Source: GCA-003244245 sp052390115 (GTDB lineage: Bacteria > Actinomycetota > Actinomycetes > Mycobacteriales > Pseudonocardiaceae). Taken from it: a stretch of DNA of 64,000 nucleotides. The DNA lies in the NCBI GenBank assembly GCA_052390115.1, contig JBQTHE010000023.1:73840-137839 (forward strand), read 5' to 3'. The number at the start of each line of letters is the position of its first letter. Position 1 is the stretch's first letter. Under the pieces are notes generated by a model. The model saw nothing but the letters and a program-made list of their open reading frames with translations, was not told the DNA's origin and made no database searches. Positions 58,674-64,000 of this stretch are shown here, in pieces. The position numbers and the translations under genes are program-made.

Positions 58674-58759
58674 CCGCTCCCCTCCCCCCGGCGTGTCCGC
58701 ACCTGGTGCCCGGTGTGTCGGGCGCTGGTGAACGCTGTTTCGCGGAGACGGCGATATGA
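58670..58759 (+). CDS. 29-residue ORF bridging nirD and the HemD-like gene
   Basis: The frame begins at the ATG overlapping the nirD stop and ends at the TGA overlapping the next ATG, so it lies in an unbroken chain of ATGA junctions. It encodes MTAPLPPACPHLVPGVSGAG followed by a short ERCFAETAI tail, with two Cys. It has no similarity I recognise. It may be a coupling ORF kept to pass ribosomes on, a remnant of a lost gene, or a small functional peptide. Confidence 0.4.
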   Translation: MTAPLPPACPHLVPGVSGAGERCFAETAI

Positions 58760-59898
58760 CCGCCCCGTCGCTGGGGCCGCGACCGGAGCCGTTACCGCTG
58801 GCGGGATTCACCGTCGGGGTCACCGCCGCACGGAGGGCCGCAGAGCTGGGTGCTTTGCTGGAGCGCCGGGGCGCCGAGGTGCTGCATGCCCCAGCGATCC
58901 GGATCGTGCCGGTGGCTGATGACGCCGAACTGCACGCGGCCACCGAGCAGCTGATCAGCCACCCACCTGACGTCGTTGTGGTCACCACCGGCATCGGGTT
59001 CCGCGGGTGGGTGGAGGCCGCCGACGGGTGGGGGCTGGGCGAGGCGCTGGTGGTGGCACTGCACCGGGCGACCCTGCTGGCCCGAGGTCCCAAGGCGCGC
59101 GGCGCGGTCCGTGCGGCCGGCCTGACCGACGCCTGGTCACCCCCATCGGAGTCCTCGGCCGAGGTGTTGGAGCACCTCCTGGCCGGTGACCTGGAGGGGG
59201 TGCGGGTAGCTGTGCAGCTGCACGGCGAGCCACTGCCGGACTTCGTCGACGCGCTGGGCTGCGCGGGCGCGCACGTAGTGCAGCTGCCCGTCTACAGGTG
59301 GGTGCCACCGGATGACCTCGGCCCGCTGGACCGGCTGCTCGGGACGGTTCTGGACGGTGGCGCCGATGCGGTCAGCTTCACCAGTGCACCTGCCGCGGCC
59401 AGCATGCTGAGCCGGGCCGACGAGCTCGGTGTGCTGGCGCCGTTGCTGCAACGGTTGCGCCGGGACGTGCTCGCTGCCTGCGTCGGGCCGGTCACCGCGG
59501 GCCCGCTGGTGGCCAGAGACGTGCCTACTGTGCAACCGGAGCGCTCCCGGATCGGCGCGCTGGTGCGCACGCTGTCGGAGACGCTGCCGGCCCGGGCGCC
59601 ACGCTGGCCGGTCGCCGGCCACATGCTGGAGCTGCGCGGGCACGCCGCGGTGGTCGATGGCCAGCTGTGTGCCGTGCCGCCGACCCCGATGGCCCTGCTG
59701 CGGCTGCTGGCGGCCCGCCCTGGGCGGGTGGTGCCGCGGGCCGATCTACTCTCCGTGATGCCGGCGGCCGGTGACGACGAGCACGCTGTGGAGACCGCGG
59801 TGGCTCGCCTGCGCGCCGCGCTGGGCGCGCCACGGCTTGTGCAGACCGTGGTCAAGCGAGGCTACCGGCTGGCTCTCGAACCGGGGGACTGCCAATGA
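58756..59898 (+). CDS. Uroporphyrinogen-III synthase-like protein with C-terminal winged helix
   Basis: The 380-residue protein has a HemD-like two-lobe domain (residues 12-265: LAGFTVGVTAARRAAELGALL; VVVVTTGIGFRGWVEA; VRVAVQLHGEPLP; DAVSFTSAPAAASML) and a C-terminal OmpR-type winged helix (about 288-375: ELRGHAAVVDGQLCAVPPTP; AVARLRAALG; VVKRGYRL). This fusion corresponds to Rv0260c and to NnaR-type regulators of nitrate/nitrite assimilation in Streptomyces. Therefore it is as likely to be a regulator of narK-nirBD as a sirohaem biosynthesis enzyme. Confidence 0.9.
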   Translation: MTAPSLGPRPEPLPLAGFTVGVTAARRAAELGALLERRGAEVLHAPAIRIVPVADDAELHAATEQLISHPPDVVVVTTGIGFRGWVEAADGWGLGEALVVALHRATLLARGPKARGAVRAAGLTDAWSPPSESSAEVLEHLLAGDLEGVRVAVQLHGEPLPDFVDALGCAGAHVVQLPVYRWVPPDDLGPLDRLLGTVLDGGADAVSFTSAPAAASMLSRADELGVLAPLLQRLRRDVLAACVGPVTAGPLVARDVPTVQPERSRIGALVRTLSETLPARAPRWPVAGHMLELRGHAAVVDGQLCAVPPTPMALLRLLAARPGRVVPRADLLSVMPAAGDDEHAVETAVARLRAALGAPRLVQTVVKRGYRLALEPGDCQ

Positions 59899-59914
59899 TG
59901 GCTTCGCCATGTGA

Positions 59915-60649
59915 GTGGCAATGGAAGCTATGACTCGCATCGCCACTCACGAGCGCGCAGCGCAAGAGACCGTTGTGGTGGCCGCGCACGGGACCCGGGA
60001 CCCCGCTGGCGTCGTGGTGGCGCACCAGTTGGTGGGTGCGCTGCGCGCCCGGCTGCCTGGCCGGTCGGTAGTGCTCGCCTTCGTCGACGTGCTCGGCCCG
60101 ACGGTGCGGGAGGTGGTCGCGAGCGTGCCCGGCCCGCTCACCGTCGTACCGGCATTCTTGACGTCCGGATACCACGTGCGGACCGACCTTCCGCGGGAGG
60201 TGGCCGCCACCGGCCGAAGCGACGTCACAGTGACCGCCGCCCTCGGGCCGCACCGGCTGCTGGTTGGCGCGATGGGGGACCGGTTACGGGCCGCAGGCTG
60301 GCGCCGCGGCGACACCGTGGTGCTGGCCGCGGCGGGCTCATCGGACCAACATGCGGTGGCCGACGTGGGTGCCGCGGCGGGTCAGCTATCCGCGGAGCTC
60401 GGCCGCCGGGTCCGGGTCGGGTTCGTCGCCACCGGAGTGCCCGGTGTGGCGCCGCTGGTCGCGGGCCTGCGGGCGGCCGGTGCGGCCAGGGTGGCGGTGG
60501 CCTCGTGGCTGCTTGCCCCGGGGCTGTTCCACCGCAGACTCACCGAGGTCGGGGCCGACGTAGTGGCCGCGCCGCTGGGCGCGCATCCCGGAGTGATTGA
60601 TCGGCTGACCCAGCTCGCGGGGGCCGACGCGGTGCTTCGCAGCGCGTGA
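59915..60649 (+). CDS. Sirohydrochlorin chelatase (CbiX/SirB family)
   Basis: The 244-residue protein is a CbiX-type chelatase that inserts Fe2+ or Co2+ into sirohydrochlorin. Motifs are ETVVVAAHGTRDPAG with the metal His, FLTSGYHVRTDLP with the second His, and a duplicated second half (VVLAAAGSSDQHA; VASWLLAPGLFH). In this cluster it would supply sirohaem to NirB. The start at 59915 or the ATG at 59930 are both possible; a 9-bp inverted repeat (gtgagtggc, 59911-59919, with 59942-59950) surrounds them. Confidence 0.9.
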   Translation: MAMEAMTRIATHERAAQETVVVAAHGTRDPAGVVVAHQLVGALRARLPGRSVVLAFVDVLGPTVREVVASVPGPLTVVPAFLTSGYHVRTDLPREVAATGRSDVTVTAALGPHRLLVGAMGDRLRAAGWRRGDTVVLAAAGSSDQHAVADVGAAAGQLSAELGRRVRVGFVATGVPGVAPLVAGLRAAGAARVAVASWLLAPGLFHRRLTEVGADVVAAPLGAHPGVIDRLTQLAGADAVLRSA

Positions 60650-60736
60650 ACGCTGCTGTCGTACGCCTATCGGGTGGCCGGCCCCCGGCGTAGGACGGCG
60701 CCAAAACTGTCGGCGGCTCGTGTCACCATCGCCGTC

Positions 60737-61069
60737 ATGAACTACTCCTTCGGTGATCCACGGTGGTCGGCGCGCTTGGCGGATCTGCGCGAACGAGACG
60801 ATGAGCCGGACGACTGGTGGGATGAGGTGGACGAGCAGGCACCGGTCGTGAACCTCACGTCTGTACAGCAGGTCGCCTTGGCCGTGGCCGTCAACGCGAA
60901 CTTGCAGGAGCGCGGCTGCGACAACACCCTGCGTGCCGCGCAGCACTGGGCAGAAGGCGCCGGTGTCGACTGGCCGCGCCTGCGCGTTGAACTGGAGGGC
61001 AACGGCGGTTACTGCGACTGCGAGATCCTGTTCAACGTCTTCCCCCGCGGCGAGAGCGAGCTGGACTGA
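60737..61069 (+). CDS. DUF2695 family protein
   Basis: The 110-residue product has the DUF2695 core at its C-terminus: GCDNTLRAAQHWAEGAGVDW, then EGNGGYCDCEILFNV, with the conserved CDC. Its first half is acidic. The function of the family is unknown. ATG 60737 gives MNYSFGDPRWSARL; an upstream in-frame start lacks support. Confidence 0.75.
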   Translation: MNYSFGDPRWSARLADLRERDDEPDDWWDEVDEQAPVVNLTSVQQVALAVAVNANLQERGCDNTLRAAQHWAEGAGVDWPRLRVELEGNGGYCDCEILFNVFPRGESELD

Positions 61070-61215
61070 ACAGGTCCGCCTCGGCCTCATGCACGGTCGG
61101 GCAGCGTGAGCTGGGTGGCGGCCTAGTAGAGCATCGGATGGTCGATGCCATCGCCTCGCGGGCGTGCCCGTGATCGATGCTACGGACGCGCAAACCGCCG
61201 ACCCCCGCTACGGGT

Positions 61216-61264
61216 TATGCCATACTTGCGGAGCGTCGCTGGTCAAGTTCGCAAGTATGGCATA
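61216..61264. promoter_or_regulatory. Perfect 15-bp inverted repeat over the likely -10 element
   Basis: Arms tatgccatacttgcg (61216-61230) and its exact complement (61250-61264) are separated by 19 nt. The right arm ends at a CATACTGT stretch (a TAnnnT -10 match at 61263-61268) only a few bases before the GTG of the AlbA/ATPase gene. It looks like an operator over the promoter of a leaderless mRNA. Confidence 0.72.
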
Positions 61265-61272
61265 CTGTCGCT

Positions 61273-62961
61273 GTGCCGCCACCTGTTCTCCGCGCTCACT
61301 ACTCTACGGAGGAGTTCCGCTTCTTGATCGATCGCGAGAGCGATCGGATCGAGCTGAAGACTGGCGCTAGCGGCAAGTCGCTCCAAGAGGCGCTTGTTGC
61401 CTTCAGCAACACCGACGGCGGCTTGATATTCATCGGAGTCGACAATGACCGTCAGGTCGTCGGCCGCTCACTGGACCAGGGCACGGACGACCAGATCCAT
61501 CGGGCAGCTGCGGTAGACGCTCACAACGTGGGCCGCTACCGCATCCGGCAGATCACCGTCGGCCAGGTGCCGGTCGTTGTGGTGGAGGTGAGTCGGCGCG
61601 AGGACGGGTTTGCTCAGACGAGCGACGGTCGGATACTCGTCAGGCGCGGCGCCCGGGACCAGCCCCTGATCGGCGATGACGTGTGGAGACTGGCATCGTC
61701 GCGAACGCTACGACGTTTTGAGCGTTCGTCGGCAGGCATACGACGAGGCCACGTCGACGGAGAGCTGCTGCAGCGCGTATGTGTGGCGTATGGCTGGGGC
61801 TCTGCCGTGGTTGATCTCGACGATCGGTTGCGCGAGCGGGGGTTGCTTCGTGATGACGACGAGCTGACGGTAGCCGGAGCGCTTGTGCTCACCGATCCAG
61901 CACAGACGTTGAACGCGAGCAAGCTGGTCGTGGAGATCCGCTGGTACGAAGGCGCGGGTCCAGATCCCCGCCGCCGGATGACCATCGGGGGTCCACTGCC
62001 CGAGCAGGTGAGCACGGCCGCGCAACTCGTGATCGACGAACTAGGCAGCGACCTCGTCGTCACTGGCATCCGCCGGCGCGACCTGCCGCGGTTACCATCC
62101 GTGGTTGTTCGCGAGGCCATCGCAAATGCGGTCGCCCACCGATCCTACGAACGTGATCAAAGCGCGATCGTCATCGAGATTCGGCCCCACCAGGTGGTAG
62201 TGACATCGCCAGGTCCGCTGCCCGAGGGCGTCACCGTTGACACCATGCGGCACGCGCAGGCAGCTCGGAACCCCAGCGTGATCGCGGTGCTCCGCCAGTT
62301 CGGGCTGACCGAGGATGCTGGCCGTGGCGTCGATGTGATGCAGGACGTGATGCGCGACGAGATGCTCGATCCACCGATATTCGAAGAAATAAGTGAGTTC
62401 GTGCGCGTCACGCTACCGATCAAAGGGCCGATCACGCCGGAGGAGCGCGCCTGGCTGAAGGACCTGGAAGAGCGGGGCACGTTGGAGCCCGCAGAGCGGT
62501 TGCTGCTTGTTCACGCCGCGCGGCGTGAACCGGTTTTGAAGCTCGAGTTATTACCCGACGGGGGGTTGGGCGAGTTCAGCCAGTTAACGATGCCGCGCCG
62601 CTTGACGAATGCGGAGGTCCGGAAGATTACCGGCTTGGACCGGGAAGAGGCACGGGCGGCTCTGAAGCGCTTATGCGACCAGGGATTTCTCACCCAGCAC
62701 GGCCAACGCGGGGGTGCTTACTACTTACTGAACCCGACATTGATACGGGGCGCTGCTCACGGCATGACAGACGAGGAGATCGAGCAGTTAGTGCTCGATG
62801 CGGCAAAGCAACAGGCCATCCGCAACGAAGATGTGCGCAGGCTCACCGGTCTCGACAGCACCGCTGTGGGATCTATGTTGCGCCGCCTAACTGAGCGCGG
62901 TCTGCTCGAGCGGCGGGGAGAGAAGCGCGGCACGGAGTACGTGCGCACCATCCCTGACTGA
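61273..62961 (+). CDS. AlbA_2 / ATPase-domain transcriptional regulator (COG2865 type)
   Basis: The product has an N-terminal Schlafen AlbA_2 domain (about 17-135: ELKTGASGKSLQEALVAFSN; TDGGLIFIGVDNDRQVVG), a GHKL/HATPase-like domain (VVREAIANAVAHRSYERDQS; VVVTSPGPLPEG; FGLTEDAGRGVDVM) and C-terminal winged helices (TNAEVRKITGLDREEARAAL; NEDVRRLTGLDSTAVGSMLRR). Such proteins are predicted regulators, often near mobile or defence genes. I chose GTG 61273 because the domain starts soon after and a -10-like element with a perfect inverted repeat lies immediately upstream. Self-regulation through that repeat is likely. Confidence 0.85.
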   Translation: MPPPVLRAHYSTEEFRFLIDRESDRIELKTGASGKSLQEALVAFSNTDGGLIFIGVDNDRQVVGRSLDQGTDDQIHRAAAVDAHNVGRYRIRQITVGQVPVVVVEVSRREDGFAQTSDGRILVRRGARDQPLIGDDVWRLASSRTLRRFERSSAGIRRGHVDGELLQRVCVAYGWGSAVVDLDDRLRERGLLRDDDELTVAGALVLTDPAQTLNASKLVVEIRWYEGAGPDPRRRMTIGGPLPEQVSTAAQLVIDELGSDLVVTGIRRRDLPRLPSVVVREAIANAVAHRSYERDQSAIVIEIRPHQVVVTSPGPLPEGVTVDTMRHAQAARNPSVIAVLRQFGLTEDAGRGVDVMQDVMRDEMLDPPIFEEISEFVRVTLPIKGPITPEERAWLKDLEERGTLEPAERLLLVHAARREPVLKLELLPDGGLGEFSQLTMPRRLTNAEVRKITGLDREEARAALKRLCDQGFLTQHGQRGGAYYLLNPTLIRGAAHGMTDEEIEQLVLDAAKQQAIRNEDVRRLTGLDSTAVGSMLRRLTERGLLERRGEKRGTEYVRTIPD

Positions 62962-63010
62962 CCAGAGTTGAGTCAACGGGCGTAGCGGAGGCCGGCCCGT
63001 TGTGGTCGGG

Positions 63011-63710
63011 TTACGCCGCGAGTCGGGCGGCGACCTCGTAGAGCACCGGTTGGTCGAGGCACTCCTGCACACACCGGGCGAACAGCCAGAGCCGGAGCCG
63101 ATCGGCGTCGAGGTCGAGCAGGCCAGCCATGGCTGCACGAAGCTCACCAGGTCGGAGACCAGCCGCTGCTCGCAGTTGAGCATGTGTTGCAGTGCGTCGT
63201 AGGTGCGGTCGCCGACGTAGGGCTTGGGGTCGATCACCAGCCACGGTTCACGCTGGGCGGCGAGGATGTTGCCGCCGTGCAGATCGGTACACAGCAGAAC
63301 GGTGCACGACGATCACGTCTTGCACAGGTTCCGGCGCCGACCACCCCAGCGGTGTCCCCGGCGAGCAACGCTCGAGCAGCAACGCGCTGGACCGATCGAT
63401 GGTCGCCGCCGCGTGCAGCTGGACCGCACCGTTTCCCTGCCACAATCGCAGCGCGTCGGCCTCCTGTGCGGCTTCGGGATGGTGCCACCCCACCTTGAGC
63501 ACCAGATCCTCTCCTGCGGCGGTTCGTGCCGGGGCGACCCACGAGCACTGCCCGCCCGGCTCGTAGGGCTGCGCGATCTGCAGCGCCCAGCGTTGCGCCA
63601 GGTTCGAAACCACCTCGGGTAGCGCCGCCACCCAGTCGCGAATGCCACCACAGCCCTCACGCGCGACGATCTCGCTCAGGAGGGGAGGGGCCGAGGACGG
63701 CGACTATCCG
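63011..63710 (-). pseudogene. Decayed aminoglycoside/streptomycin phosphotransferase-like gene
   Basis: Three frames together give an APH(6)-type kinase: LLSEIVAREG, WVAALPEVVSNLAQRWAL and SWVAPARTAAGEDLVLKVGW (N-lobe), ATIDRSSALLLERCSPGTPL, then, after a frame change near 63293, LLCTDLHGGNILAAQREPW and VIDPKPYVGDRTYDALQHML (catalytic and metal loops), and after another near 63150 PGELRAAMAGLLDL to the stop. There is also a frame change before the ATG at 63631, and no start codon remains at the N-terminus. The kinase is dead but retains its catalytic residues, so decay is recent. Confidence 0.75.
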
Positions 63711-63873
63711 GGGACGGTCGAGGCGCTGCTCGGGGCCGGCGCACCCACGCGGCGCTCGCCGCCCATCGGTGATGAGGCGATCGACAGGCTGCTGGCCAAA
63801 TACGCGGCCACCACATGCCAGCGGTGCCCCTGTTGGGTGACATCCTATTGGGGAAGTTGCGACTCTCATATCA

Positions 63874-64000
63874 CTAGCCGGGCTTCGCCCTATCCCGACC
63901 AGGCGTGTTCCCTCGCTGGCTTGCCCGGGGGTGCTGTCCGTGAACTCGACGCGGCCGACATTCCCAGTCCTTCCACATGTCCGTCTCGTCGAGTTCACGG
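63874..64000 (-). repeat. 126-bp dispersed repeat, copy B (inverted, at window edge)
   Basis: This is the reverse complement of 29268-29393, with one additional base in a C-run. It reaches the last base of the window, so its true right boundary cannot be seen and the element may be longer. It contains the same internal inverted repeat (gagttcacgg at the very end). Confidence 0.92.

Noticed and set aside
59911..59950. Short inverted repeat around the CbiX start as a riboswitch
   Set aside because: Only 9 bp of pairing and no conserved cobalamin or other aptamer elements are seen.
1..64000. tRNA, rRNA, prophage or integrase-flanked island
   Set aside because: No tRNA-like cloverleaf, rRNA segment, integrase, transposase or att-like pair was visible by reading; mobile signals are limited to non-coding repeats.

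Overview
This is a 64 kb piece of a high-GC actinobacterial chromosome. Three blocks follow the gene order I recall from Mycobacterium tuberculosis (from memory): glgA/glgC, then Rv1220c-type O-methyltransferase, sigE, rseA, htrA, tatB, mrp, DUF1003 and the MgtE-like CBS protein (Rv1212c to Rv1232c); rhlE, PQQ-like propeller, ferritin-like protein, DUF3107, TetR, DUF3152 and moeZ (Rv3206c to Rv3212); and narK, nirBD, HemD-like regulator and CbiX (Rv0252 to Rv0261c). Accessory families (BTAD/SARP regulator, XRE plus DUF5753/DUF6879, DUF222-HNH, TIR-STAND) and the lack of any mycobacterial hallmark suggest Pseudonocardiales. That placement is inference; there is no rRNA or tRNA in the window.

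Layout. 1-3 kb: end of a leucyl aminopeptidase, decayed epimerase, glycosyltransferase and sulfoquinovose-synthase remnants, a GtrA protein, and a DUF559 gene flanked by two copies of a long hairpin. 3-7 kb: glycogen/alpha-glucan genes glgA (glgM) and glgC, a DUF998 membrane protein and a methyltransferase. 7-11 kb: a broken AfsR/SARP regulator, a frameshifted doxX and a flavin-reductase remnant. 11-15 kb: an accessory locus with a protein-isoaspartate-methyltransferase homologue translationally coupled to a 43-residue Asp- and Pro-rich peptide, a small zinc-ribbon-like protein, a divergent HTH-TPR regulator and a peptide deformylase. This is the best candidate here for an undescribed (RiPP-like) system. 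15-18 kb: a TIR-STAND-TPR protein carrying two single-base frameshifts. 18-25 kb: the envelope-stress and Tat/Mrp/MgtE core block. 25-29 kb: a truncated asparagine-synthetase-like domain, a DUF6879/XRE operon, an unrecognised lower-GC gene, and repeat-rich DNA.

29-41 kb: selenium-binding protein, acyl-CoA dehydrogenase, stress protein, a VapBC pair, a truncated Ser/Thr kinase, GGCT-like protein, DUF222-HNH, serpin, Nudix, PH, PHP and RecB-family nuclease genes, then a decayed kilobase. 41-52 kb: the rhlE to moeZ block, with a two-component system whose two genes are split by an inverted beta-helix lipoprotein gene. 52-61 kb: a second PIN-type toxin-antitoxin pair and the nitrate/nitrite assimilation cluster, where nitrite reductase (a sirohaem enzyme) sits with the chelatase and HemD-like genes that serve or regulate sirohaem supply. 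61-64 kb: an AlbA/ATPase regulator with a self-overlapping operator, and a decayed aminoglycoside phosphotransferase.

Two themes run across the window. Pseudogenes and single-base frameshifts are unusually dense. Intergenic spaces repeatedly carry long near-perfect hairpins (about 24-27 bp arms, no U-tract) and dispersed repeats, including a 126-bp sequence present at 29.3 kb and, inverted, at the right edge.
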